Virus record (IMG/VR): IMGVR_UViG_3300047564_002353
Coordinates: 1 to 64,000 of that record
Origin: a virus
DNA: 64,000 nt
Direction: 5' to 3' (one strand)
Below are positions 15,440-23,013 of the stretch, one piece after another. The notes beneath the pieces are model-generated. The model did no database searches, was not told where the DNA came from, and worked only from the letters and a program-made list of their open reading frames with translations. Numbering within the stretch: the first letter of the stretch is position 1; every line of letters begins with the position of its first letter. The position numbers were made by a program, and so were the translations under genes.

Positions 15440-16332
15440 GAATTTAAGATTTGGCCTAGTTTTCTACTATAGTCTACACTTTCTCTACGTGCTCGGCCTG
15501 CTGCTTCTTCGCCACCTGCTGCTGGAGCCGAAGTAGCGAATTCGTCACCAGCTGCTGCCACTTCGCCTTCTAGGCCGGCTTCGGCACCTGGTTCCATCAT
15601 TTCAGGACTTCCCATGCCTGGTGCTTCTTCGCCTGTTATAACTGCTACAGCTTGTGCTAGAGCAGTTCTGTTTGTTTCTAAATTAGTATATAAATCGTCT
15701 AATGCTGGTTTAACTTTTTGTTCAAATTGATTACTAATATCTGATCCAAGTTCATCTCTTATAGAGTCCACTAATTCTAACAACGCCTCTGATTTCAAGC
15801 TGGCAGTAGCTTCGATCCATCCAGTGATTTTATCTACCATATCGCGAGCTTTCATAATTAACGCTGCTTTTTCTTCTTCGCCTTCTGTAATTACTTGCTC
15901 ACTTAGTGCTTGCCTTAAAACTTCCATTGCTTCGCCTACACTTTCTTTTTTAGCCATCTTAGTAGCCGTAGCATACATTACTTCGTCGCCTTTTTTACCA
16001 TAACGTTTTGAAAAATCGCCTTTGACTTTCTTCATACCCTTCACATATTTTTCACGCTTTGATTCTTCATCTGGACTTAAAGAACGTTCCGATAATGCTT
16101 GAACAATAACATCTAAAAATGCACGGTCTTTACGATATTCTGTATTTTCATAGACTGCATCATAATTCTGGCTAGATTCGAAATTAGCGATTTTGTCCAC
16201 TAATTTATCTCTAATAACCGCCAGTTGCTCATAGGTAAAACCTTCTAAATTAAGCTTATAGCCGAACTGTCTAGCCACGCTTTCGTTCAATGTTTTACTT
16301 GTTTTTGGATGTGAAAGGTCTTTTACTTGCAT
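15427..16332 (-). CDS. Virion/prohead-associated protein ending at a frameshift site
   Basis: The 301-residue zero-frame product begins MQVKDLSHPKTSKTLNESVARQFG and contains LEGFTYEQLAVIRDKL, KGDEVMYATATKMAKKE, a long helical region and a Gly/Ala/Glu-rich linker before VDYSRKLGQILNSKKK. The style is that of structural or core proteins of aquatic T4-like phages. LNE at residues 15-17 fits a gp21-type protease site. The last codons form an A9-G slippery run, so part of the product is probably extended by 106 residues. Confidence 0.75.
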   Translation of the reverse strand: MQVKDLSHPKTSKTLNESVARQFGYKLNLEGFTYEQLAVIRDKLVDKIANFESSQNYDAVYENTEYRKDRAFLDVIVQALSERSLSPDEESKREKYVKGMKKVKGDFSKRYGKKGDEVMYATATKMAKKESVGEAMEVLRQALSEQVITEGEEEKAALIMKARDMVDKITGWIEATASLKSEALLELVDSIRDELGSDISNQFEQKVKPALDDLYTNLETNRTALAQAVAVITGEEAPGMGSPEMMEPGAEAGLEGEVAAAGDEFATSAPAAGGEEAAGRARRESVDYSRKLGQILNSKKK

Positions 16333-16359
16333 TGCTGTTTCCTATAAGGTTGTTAAAAT

Positions 16360-16367
16360 TATTTATC
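16360..16367 (-). promoter_or_regulatory. T4-like late promoter octamer GATAAATA
   Basis: GATAAATA lies 28 bases before the ATG at 16332 on the minus strand. The stop codon TAA of the upstream gene is inside the octamer. Confidence 0.65.
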
Positions 16368-16797
16368 CGAAATTATAATTAAAGAGCTTTGATATTTGAG
16401 TCTTATAATGCTCTGTTCTAGTTTTTGTAATATCCCACCTAGAAATATATATATCTTTCTTTATAGTGTCCTTAGATTTATTGTATCTTTCCCTAAAAAC
16501 TATAGAATCTGTTGCGTTAGTCCAATATTTTGTATCAAGATCTTTTACTTCTTTAAAATTATGTATCTGATTCCTATCATAAAATTTTGCAGCTAATGCA
16601 GCATTAACTTTTAATTTAAAAGTTTCTATAATTTGATCACTTGAATTTAACAGATCCCAATTTTCTAACTTGTTTTTCTTGATCTTAAAGTTTTTATATA
16701 ACAAACAATTTTTATTTACAACTAAAAGAGGAACTTTTTTATTAAATTCCTCTTCCATCAATTTCTCTAATTTTTCTGCATGTTTTTTAAAATTCAT
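16363..16797 (-). CDS. Conserved-looking phage protein, 144 residues
   Basis: The product is rich in Lys, Asn and aromatic residues, with LKVNAALAAKFYDRNQIHNF, KYWTNATDSIVFRERY and DIYISRWDITKTRTEHY as distinctive segments. It overlaps the 66-residue gene upstream by 11 bases. It is probably a structural or assembly protein from its position; the function is unknown. Confidence 0.7.
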   Translation of the reverse strand: MNFKKHAEKLEKLMEEEFNKKVPLLVVNKNCLLYKNFKIKKNKLENWDLLNSSDQIIETFKLKVNAALAAKFYDRNQIHNFKEVKDLDTKYWTNATDSIVFRERYNKSKDTIKKDIYISRWDITKTRTEHYKTQISKLFNYNFG

Positions 16798-16987
16798 TTG
16801 CGATGACTTTCGGATCTTTATCTCCTATTTTAATTACCAAACTTTTTCGAATCATACCCTCGATTGTGAATTGATCTCGTTCACTAAAACTACTTAACTT
16901 TTGAGGATAATTAAGACGCTCTAGCATCGCTTTCTCCTCATTCGAAGTATAAATTTCAAAAGTTTTTAATATTTCGTTTAATTTCAT
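16787..16987 (-). CDS. Small phage protein, 66 residues
   Basis: The product (MKLNEILKTFEIYTSNEE...) is helical and charged with EGMIRKSLVIKIGDKDP near the end. Its ATG overlaps the stop of the 16984-18360 gene, and its end overlaps the next gene. No family is recognised. The M-K-x-N-E-I start resembles the capsid-targeting-like starts of neighbouring products. Confidence 0.6.
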   Translation of the reverse strand: MKLNEILKTFEIYTSNEEKAMLERLNYPQKLSSFSERDQFTIEGMIRKSLVIKIGDKDPKVIANEF

Positions 16988-18360
16988 TTTAATCCAGATA
17001 ACTGTCTTAACCTTGCTAATTCTGCAGATTCTTGCTGAGGCTGTGCTGCTGTTTTTTTACCGAATAATTTATCAAAAAATCCAGGTGCATTAGGATCTGT
17101 TTTTGTTCTTCCAGTTTTTGGATCCCACTTCCCTGGTCCTGGGTACCCGTTTGGATTAAATCTATTCTGCGGATTGGCATTTGCCCAAGCAATTTCATCT
17201 TCGGAACGACTTGTCACTGCTTTGCCGTCACTAGTAGTTAATGTACCACCTGTGCCAGTTTTAACTGGGGGTGCTACTGTGCTTGCACCTGTATCCGGAT
17301 TAACCTCCGGCGATGTTCGTTGTCCTAGTGCAGCAGCTGGTACTGTAGATGCATCACGAGGTTGCGCTGCTTGATTCTCTGGAGGTACCGGTTTGTCTGC
17401 TTGTGGTGCCGGCTGCAATGCGTTTGCAACATTAGCTGTTTGAGCTACACCTAATGCATTAGTGTTAGGTGCCGGAGTTGTTGTTGGTTGTGCAGCCTGT
17501 GCCATAGCTTGGTCTTGTTGACTGGCCTGTTGATTTAATGTGTTCTGTCCAATAGCTAATTGTTTTAATCTATCTAAGTCAGGATTTTGTGCAGGAGCCG
17601 GTTGAGCTAATGCAGCATTACCTGCTGCTAAACTTGGATCTTTATTTGGATCATATGGATCTATACTTGGATCAGTTGCTGTTACACCGGCAACATTTGG
17701 ATCAGTTGCTCTGTCTGATATAGTAGGAGCATAAGCACTTGAAGCGTTATTAACTGGTTGTTCTGCCTTAGGTGTTCCATCTGGATTATGTGTCGCTCCA
17801 TATTTCTTTAACCATGCTTGACCTTTAGGACCAGTACTTGGCTTACCGTTTAATGTTGGCTGGGGAGGAACTTTGCCGCCAGCAGGTGCTGGTTTAGCTG
17901 CGGGTTTAGCTGCGGGTTTAGCTGCGGGTTTCGCTGCTGGTTTAGCTGCTGGTTTAGCTGCTGGGTCAGCCGCTGGTTTCGCTGCTTGATTTGCTGGCTG
18001 GGCGTCGGCTTGATTCATTATGGCAGCAGCGAAACCAGCATCACCGGACATTGCTCCTGTCATAGAATCAGAGTAAAATTGTTGACGCTGTTGTGGTGTC
18101 ATTGCTGCTACTTGATTAGCTGCTACATTGCTAAGAGTAGCTCCTCCGGCCGCTACCGCAGCAGGAACAAGAGCAGCTCCAGCCGCTGGTCTAAGAGCCT
18201 TTGTGGCCTTTTGAACTTTGTCTGGTACTTCTCTAAATTTCTGATCTATAACATTTGGATTATTAACTAATGTTGATGGAGCTCTATTTGGAACAGCCGG
18301 TAGGTTGGGCTGATACGGTACGATATTTGCTTCTCTAATAACAACGTCTTTAATTTTCAT
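16984..18360 (-). CDS. Low-complexity Pro/Ala-rich virion protein
   Basis: The 458-residue product starts MKIKDVVIREANIVPYQP, a possible capsid-targeting segment with an IRE cleavage site. It then has an Ala-rich helix, a run of about eight PAAK-type repeats (about residues 125-158), and long Pro/Ala/Gln/Thr-rich disordered stretches. The end, LARLRQLSGLK, is like the end of the next gene's product. A disordered internal or scaffold protein of the capsid is a reasonable inference; no enzyme motif is visible. Confidence 0.7.
   Translation of the reverse strand: MKIKDVVIREANIVPYQPNLPAVPNRAPSTLVNNPNVIDQKFREVPDKVQKATKALRPAAGAALVPAAVAAGGATLSNVAANQVAAMTPQQRQQFYSDSMTGAMSGDAGFAAAIMNQADAQPANQAAKPAADPAAKPAAKPAAKPAAKPAAKPAAKPAPAGGKVPPQPTLNGKPSTGPKGQAWLKKYGATHNPDGTPKAEQPVNNASSAYAPTISDRATDPNVAGVTATDPSIDPYDPNKDPSLAAGNAALAQPAPAQNPDLDRLKQLAIGQNTLNQQASQQDQAMAQAAQPTTTPAPNTNALGVAQTANVANALQPAPQADKPVPPENQAAQPRDASTVPAAALGQRTSPEVNPDTGASTVAPPVKTGTGGTLTTSDGKAVTSRSEDEIAWANANPQNRFNPNGYPGPGKWDPKTGRTKTDPNAPGFFDKLFGKKTAAQPQQESAELARLRQLSGLK
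17889..17990 (-). repeat. PAAK tandem repeat in a virion gene
   Basis: About eight 12-base units coding Ala-Lys-Pro-Ala (GCGGGTTTAGCT-like on the plus strand) lie in tandem with little divergence, so the copy number may vary between genomes. Confidence 0.75.
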
Positions 18361-18369
18361 AATTTTTCC

Positions 18370-19302
18370 TTATTTTAATCCTGCTAATCTTAATAGGTCT
18401 TCCGTAGTTTTTCCAATTTCTACTTGATCACCTGCTTTGATAGTTGATGGCTGAGTTGACTGTTGTGCAGGTGTACCTTGTGCTTGTGGGCCTACTAATT
18501 TTAGTTTTCCTGTCGCAGGATCTTTAGTTAAGCTTGTAGGATTTTTCTTTAAATCTACAATAGTAGTCATTCCTGGACCAGTGTTCAACGTAGCAGTTAG
18601 CCCAGGCTTGTAATCTACTATTTTACCCATTTCTGATTCAGCTAATTCTTTATTCTTATGTTTTTGTCCACGAACATCCTTGGCTGCTCGTTTAGCATCT
18701 TTGTGTTTGCCTGCTCCTGCTGTCTTAGCATTCTTAGCTACAAAATTACGTGGTTTAGGAGGTTCTGATTGTTTCATAGTATTTTCATCTAGTGGTTCTA
18801 ATTGATCTGATTTTAACATATCTCGTACAAGACTTGGTTTTAATTTATATACTTTTGCTAAAGTAATTATAGTTTGTTTATCGTCACCAAAATCGTCGCC
18901 CATATCATGTGCATCTGATTGTATTTGAAACTTAATCTGTTTCAAGTCACGATGACCTTCTGCTACACCTTGCTCTTTTTCTTGTTTCTCTCTTTCTTCG
19001 CGTTCTTTCTTTTGTTTGGCCAACAAGTCTTCGATACGTTTAGCACCGGCATCTGGATCATAACCGGCACGTTTTAGACTACGCTTAAATTTTTCTCTAG
19101 TAGATAATTTAGCAGTTTCTGTTACGCTTTCTAATTTTGATTTTAATTTACTATGTTTTTCTAATTCTGATTTAGGAGACTGTGCTTTGGCTTTAGCTTT
19201 CTTTTTTTCTGCTTCAGGACCAACAAGAGGCACAGGCTTCTTTGCATACTTAATAGCCTTTACGCCTTTCTTGTGTTCATTTAATAAATGATCTATTTTC
19301 AT
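18370..19302 (-). CDS. Lysine-rich internal/scaffold-like protein
   Basis: The 310-residue product starts MKIDHLLNEHKKG, with an LNE site after a short acidic/hydrophobic peptide. It is very rich in Lys and Glu, with a coiled-coil stretch (KQKKEREEREKQEKEQG) and a basic stretch (GKHKDAKRAAKDVRGQKHKNK). It ends TTEDLLRLAGLK, similar to the previous gene's C-terminus. The charge pattern suits a DNA-associated core or internal protein. Confidence 0.7.
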   Translation of the reverse strand: MKIDHLLNEHKKGVKAIKYAKKPVPLVGPEAEKKKAKAKAQSPKSELEKHSKLKSKLESVTETAKLSTREKFKRSLKRAGYDPDAGAKRIEDLLAKQKKEREEREKQEKEQGVAEGHRDLKQIKFQIQSDAHDMGDDFGDDKQTIITLAKVYKLKPSLVRDMLKSDQLEPLDENTMKQSEPPKPRNFVAKNAKTAGAGKHKDAKRAAKDVRGQKHKNKELAESEMGKIVDYKPGLTATLNTGPGMTTIVDLKKNPTSLTKDPATGKLKLVGPQAQGTPAQQSTQPSTIKAGDQVEIGKTTEDLLRLAGLK

Positions 19303-20015
19303 AATGATCTCAAACTTAATTCTCTATCTTCTAATTCACGAATCTTATCTCTAAGCTTACCTATATATCCTTGAGCACGTAACACTTTAAAAGTTAAATT
19401 TTCTACACTAAACTCTCCGCCTTGATCTAATCCAGCTTTTCTAATTTTAGCTAATTCATCTTTAACTGCTACTAGTCTTTTTTTATTATTAGATTTAAGT
19501 GCTAAGTTTATTTTACTAATGTAATTATTTACCTTGTTTTCTACATCATCATCGTTGATGTCAACACGCTCTTGCTTGGGTTCGCTAATCCAGCGATCAT
19601 CTAGAACACTATATATTCCTGCACTATGATGCGGATCTTTAGACCCTTGCACATATAGTTCTACGTCTATACCTTTAATTTGAATATTTCTAGTAAAGTT
19701 ATATTGATTCTTTTTAGCATCAAATAATTGTTTTAATTGTGTCTCTTGATCAGATGAAATATCAACTATTAGATGTAAATCTAGATCACTTTGATCTGTG
19801 TATGTATATGCAGCGTTGCTACCGCTTACAGTAATATCTTTTAAATTAAGCTTATCAATTGCTATAAAATCAATAAAGTTCTTGGCTATCTGTAGTAACT
19901 TATATCTTATAACTGGTTTTAATTGATTATTCTTCCACAAAACGGGATTCAATGTATCACGAAAGATAACTGCGTTATCTACTATACCTTCTTGTGTAAG
20001 TTCTCTTAGATACAT
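19299..20015 (-). CDS. Polymerase-beta-fold nucleotidyltransferase-like protein
   Basis: The 238-residue product has the nucleotidyltransferase signature VSGSNAAY...DQSDLDLHL (Gly-Ser at 65-66, Asp77 and Asp79) and a third acidic residue in GIDVELY (Asp117). It should transfer a nucleotide to a protein, RNA or small molecule; the acceptor is unknown. It starts MYLRELTQEG, like the capsid-targeting-like starts nearby, so it might be packaged in the head and injected. The start overlaps the previous stop by 4 bases. Confidence 0.75.
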   Translation of the reverse strand: MYLRELTQEGIVDNAVIFRDTLNPVLWKNNQLKPVIRYKLLQIAKNFIDFIAIDKLNLKDITVSGSNAAYTYTDQSDLDLHLIVDISSDQETQLKQLFDAKKNQYNFTRNIQIKGIDVELYVQGSKDPHHSAGIYSVLDDRWISEPKQERVDINDDDVENKVNNYISKINLALKSNNKKRLVAVKDELAKIRKAGLDQGGEFSVENLTFKVLRAQGYIGKLRDKIRELEDRELSLRSL

Positions 20016-20016
20016 A

Positions 20017-20403
20017 TTATTGATTCAATATTTTTACTACTGTTTCCCAATAAGCAGCGATCCATCCTATGACTGCTACACCACCAAGAATTAAGTATGT
20101 CCACTTAGCTCTAAACTTTTCTAAATCTGTAATTTTATCAGCTAATTCATGATGCTGAGCTGTTTGTATTTTATGCAATTCATCCGCATGGGCATAAAAT
20201 TTATCTCTATTGGATCTATATTCAACCAACATGATATCTAATTTATTATCTAATAGATCTCTAGTTCGATCTAAACAGTCATGCATGTCTTTAACATCTA
20301 CTTTTAGTTCGTCAACTTTTTCGTCTATTACTTCGACTTTAGTTTCTAATACACTTACACGTTCTTGTGTAGGTACGGATTCTAATTTTGCTGCTCGTGC
20401 CAT
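20017..20403 (-). CDS. Coiled-coil protein with C-terminal membrane anchor
   Basis: The 128-residue product has a long heptad-rich region (RVSVLETKVEVIDEKVDELK and on to about residue 98) and a single hydrophobic segment near the end (YLILGGVAVIGWIAAYW). It is probably a tail-anchored membrane protein. It may belong to the envelope or lysis group; no family is recognised. An AAGGAGA ribosome site precedes the ATG. Confidence 0.7.
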   Translation of the reverse strand: MARAAKLESVPTQERVSVLETKVEVIDEKVDELKVDVKDMHDCLDRTRDLLDNKLDIMLVEYRSNRDKFYAHADELHKIQTAQHHELADKITDLEKFRAKWTYLILGGVAVIGWIAAYWETVVKILNQ

Positions 20404-20472
20404 CGGGCATCTCCTTGTTATTTTTGTTCTTTTAAAAACGCCAAAAAAATGCCTAATATGTGCCTAATGTAA

Positions 20473-20480
20473 TATTTATT
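20473..20480 (-). promoter_or_regulatory. Late promoter-like octamer AATAAATA
   Basis: AATAAATA on the minus strand includes the TAA stop of the 20476-20850 gene and lies 70 bases before the 20403 ATG. The leader between them has a direct repeat TTAGGCA and a T7 run. Confidence 0.5.
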
Positions 20481-20850
20481 GTTTAAAATCAAAAATGATA
20501 TTTTGACCTAATTTAAAAAGTGGCTTATCAAATACTACTTGTTCTGTTAGCTCTGATATGAATGGTACATATTCAAAAGAATCCTTTAATCTCCCTATAT
20601 TGTCCCCATCTTTAGCAAATAGCTCTTCAATTTCCATACGCCATTCAAAGTACCAGCAATTAATATCTGGGCGACCAAAAATGTCAGCAGGTATTTTTTT
20701 AGGCGGATTATCATAGTACATATTTCCACTTAATTGAATGGTTTGAGTCACTGTATCAAAGTTTTGTTGTTGATTACGTTCCAGTCTCTCGCCGCTTCTA
20801 TGGTGTCCGGTAGCAGTTATATCAACTAAAGTATAAAGGCAATAAAGCAT
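20476..20850 (-). CDS. Conserved-looking phage protein, 124 residues
   Basis: The product starts MLYCLYTLVDITATGHHRSG and has NQQQNFDTVTQTIQLSGN and INCWYFEWRMEIEE. I recall similar proteins in T4-like cyanophages, without a function. It lies just after the strong terminator at 20870-20895 and has no separate promoter that I can see. Confidence 0.65.
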   Translation of the reverse strand: MLYCLYTLVDITATGHHRSGERLERNQQQNFDTVTQTIQLSGNMYYDNPPKKIPADIFGRPDINCWYFEWRMEIEELFAKDGDNIGRLKDSFEYVPFISELTEQVVFDKPLFKLGQNIIFDFKQ

Positions 20851-20869
20851 CAGTTTATTTAACAGCCAT

Positions 20870-20895
20870 AAAAAAAGGCCTACAAAAAGTAGGCC
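20870..20895 (-). terminator. Strong Rho-independent terminator
   Basis: A 7-bp GC-rich stem (20877-20883 with 20889-20895, 5-base loop) is followed on the minus strand by seven T residues. It closes the transcript of the 20921-21343 gene. Confidence 0.9.
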
Positions 20896-20920
20896 CGCTT
20901 CCCATCCCTAGGAAAAACTA

Positions 20921-21343
20921 TTAAACGTGGTTAGCTAATAGTGGGAAACCAGTACCACGTACTACTGTTGCGCTGGTTAAGTCAATGCTGTTAGCACCAA
21001 CTGTTGCACCTAGACCTTGAATTAGGTCTTCTAAGTGTGCAGCAAATGATTCGCTGTTTGTGCCGTCATATGTGTCAGTACCGAAATCACCTTCTACGTA
21101 GATGTCAATCAATTGACCTGCGTTTGCACCGGCGTCAGCACGTAGAGCACTGTGACCAACAATTGTACATACTGAAGAAATAGTACGTAGAGCGATTTGT
21201 ACACACTCATTTGGTCCCATTTCTGTTGAACCAAAGTTTGTAGCGTTGACTGCGAAGTCAAGTGTGTACATGTCTAGGGTTTTACCTAGAAAACTTCTAG
21301 CTGTATTAGCTAATTCTGGATTAACTTTTGTTTGAATTGCCAT
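20921..21343 (-). CDS. Probably abundant small structural protein, 140 residues
   Basis: The product (MAIQTKVNPELANTARSF...) is acidic and Ala/Gly/Thr-rich with segments such as TSATVVRGTGFPLLANHV. No family is recognised. The gene is a single-gene unit: a GTAAATA late-like motif, a leader with two stable hairpins, a strong GAGGAG ribosome site, and a strong terminator right after the stop. This is the expression pattern of an abundant virion protein; a head decoration or similar role is inference. Confidence 0.7.
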   Translation of the reverse strand: MAIQTKVNPELANTARSFLGKTLDMYTLDFAVNATNFGSTEMGPNECVQIALRTISSVCTIVGHSALRADAGANAGQLIDIYVEGDFGTDTYDGTNSESFAAHLEDLIQGLGATVGANSIDLTSATVVRGTGFPLLANHV

Positions 21344-21366
21344 AATAAATCTCCTCGTTTGGCTTT

Positions 21367-21401
21367 GCTTACTCTCTGTAAGCAGCCTACCCTATGTAGG
21401 C
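21367..21401 (-). promoter_or_regulatory. Two tandem hairpins in the leader of the 140-residue protein gene
   Basis: GCTTAC-5-GTAAGC (21367-21383) and GCCTAC-5-GTAGGC (21385-21401) are two adjacent 6-bp stems with 5-base loops, before the GAGGAG ribosome site. They may protect the mRNA from decay. Confidence 0.65.
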
Positions 21402-21412
21402 CGTTGTAATAT

Positions 21413-21420
21413 TATTTACC
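21413..21420 (-). promoter_or_regulatory. Late promoter-like motif GGTAAATA
   Basis: GGTAAATA on the minus strand, upstream of the hairpin leader of the 140-residue gene, resembles the late octamer in its last six bases. Confidence 0.45.
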
Positions 21421-21463
21421 AAAAAAGTTTAAAATAGGGTATTAATGGCTTATTTTGATGTAT

Positions 21464-22609
21464 TTAAGTTGGAGTCCAGCGTCGTCTCGGAACAAACTTT
21501 ACATTACCAAATTTCTTTTCGTCACCGGCATATCTTACACGCCCTTCGCCTTGTGTATCCCATATTTCGCCTTGACCTTGTTCTGCTTGATCAATAACTT
21601 GATCTTTGAGATTCATAATGCGTATTACTAGTCCAAAAATAGCTTCAAGTGCTTTAGAATTTTCTCTAGATTTTTGTTCTATTTTTGTCTGTTTAGGTGT
21701 GCTAACTTTACTAGATTTTAACCAATTAAAAAAGTGGTTAGCTCCTAAATTATCTAATTGATGCCCTTTAGCAGTTTGATTTACATATGTGTATAATATA
21801 TTTTTAAGATCTCCCAGTCCAGGAGTTTCTTGTAAAAATTGATCAATTTGTCTACTATGTTGTCCTAAATAATTTTCTACTGCTTCAATATCTTTAGTAT
21901 CAAGACTAACAGGATTACTGTTATATACAGGCCCTTGAACAATCAATTCTGGATTACGATTGAACATACTAAAATCGTCTAAAGGTTGTTGTTCGCTATC
22001 ATCCATGCCAAACTCTGGAAAGAAAGCGTGACCTACAACCATTACTCTAGCACCGCTAATACTTTGTCCTAATGGACTGTCTTGACGAACATGATAACAA
22101 GTTTTACTTTTTGGATTAGGGCAAAATGTGTATATTCCATTTTCTAATTTAGGTGAGGCTAAAAATAATCCATCAGCATAGACAAATCCTACAAAGTCTT
22201 TTGGAGTTGCTCGATCAAATAAAGTATATAAGTTTGCAAATTGTTTTGCAAACATCTGTCTTGCACGAGCTTCTTCAGGAGTCTTAGGCTTGCCACTTTT
22301 GTTAGCAATGAAATCTTCTAAGTCATCGGGGTTATCTGTTTTGGCACCTCGACTCCATCCGTTGTGTCCGGATAAAATCAAAGGGCCTCCTGCAACTTCT
22401 CGTCCCCAATAAATTTGAGGATTGCCATCCCACTTCATACGTAAACTTTGACTACCTTCGGAAGTCATTATTTCTTTCAAATGCTCTAGTGCTTCCATAG
22501 TACCTTGACTGCCATGAAAAAATACTAGATCTTCTAAGTGGTTAAATGCTCTGCCTAATTTTTTTAAGACAGGAGTTGTGTTTTCAAAAAGGAATTCTTT
22601 AGCTCTCAT
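21464..22609 (-). CDS. KxDG ligase-like phage protein (DUF6267-type)
   Basis: The 381-residue product starts MRAKEFLFENT, a capsid-targeting-like segment with an LFE site. The core RMKWDGNPQIYWGRE contains Lys59-x-Asp-Gly, the nucleotide-binding motif of DNA/RNA ligases, followed by GHNGW and, later, FVGFVYADGLFLASPKLENG, similar to ligase motif III/IIIa. It matches what I recall as the DUF6267-type phage family. A role in RNA or DNA joining is inferred from the motif only. It begins a run of four enzyme-like genes (21464-23771 and 19299). Confidence 0.7.
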   Translation of the reverse strand: MRAKEFLFENTTPVLKKLGRAFNHLEDLVFFHGSQGTMEALEHLKEIMTSEGSQSLRMKWDGNPQIYWGREVAGGPLILSGHNGWSRGAKTDNPDDLEDFIANKSGKPKTPEEARARQMFAKQFANLYTLFDRATPKDFVGFVYADGLFLASPKLENGIYTFCPNPKSKTCYHVRQDSPLGQSISGARVMVVGHAFFPEFGMDDSEQQPLDDFSMFNRNPELIVQGPVYNSNPVSLDTKDIEAVENYLGQHSRQIDQFLQETPGLGDLKNILYTYVNQTAKGHQLDNLGANHFFNWLKSSKVSTPKQTKIEQKSRENSKALEAIFGLVIRIMNLKDQVIDQAEQGQGEIWDTQGEGRVRYAGDEKKFGNVKFVPRRRWTPT

Positions 22610-23013
22610 TCAAATATATCTCTATGTAATTTTCCATACAACTTCATTAGATATCCAGCTTTAGCGTCAGCTTCTACTTCTAATGGACTACCTGGTCCAT
22701 TTCTTGTTGCACGTTGTATTTTTCCAATTTGGCCTTGTTTTACATGTACAAGTTCGTGACAAACTGTACGTAATATATCAACCATGTTACGATTACCTAC
22801 ATATACTACCATATGATTGTTTTGATAATCCCATTGTCCAGTTCTATGTTGATCCTGTGCATCATCTGTATCATAGCTAAACACAATGTTAATTGGTTCG
22901 TCAGCTAGGCTTAAACGTTTTTTAGTCCATTCGATGAAATGTTTTACTCTAGCTTCTCTACGATTACTAGGTTTAATTATATCTTCAATTCTTTCTAACT
23001 CTTTGAATCTCAT
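22606..23013 (-). CDS. HExxH metallopeptidase-like protein (SprT-like)
   Basis: I start at MRFKELERIE (23013), which forms an ATGA overlap with the upstream gene. The 135-residue product has HELVH at residues 86-90, the zinc-binding motif of SprT/WSS-type peptidases, after a strand with HMVVYVGNRN, and ends with an EVEADAKAGYLM segment whose Glu could be the third zinc ligand. It is a small protein-cleaving or peptidase-like enzyme of unknown target. Confidence 0.75.
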   Translation of the reverse strand: MRFKELERIEDIIKPSNRREARVKHFIEWTKKRLSLADEPINIVFSYDTDDAQDQHRTGQWDYQNNHMVVYVGNRNMVDILRTVCHELVHVKQGQIGKIQRATRNGPGSPLEVEADAKAGYLMKLYGKLHRDIFE

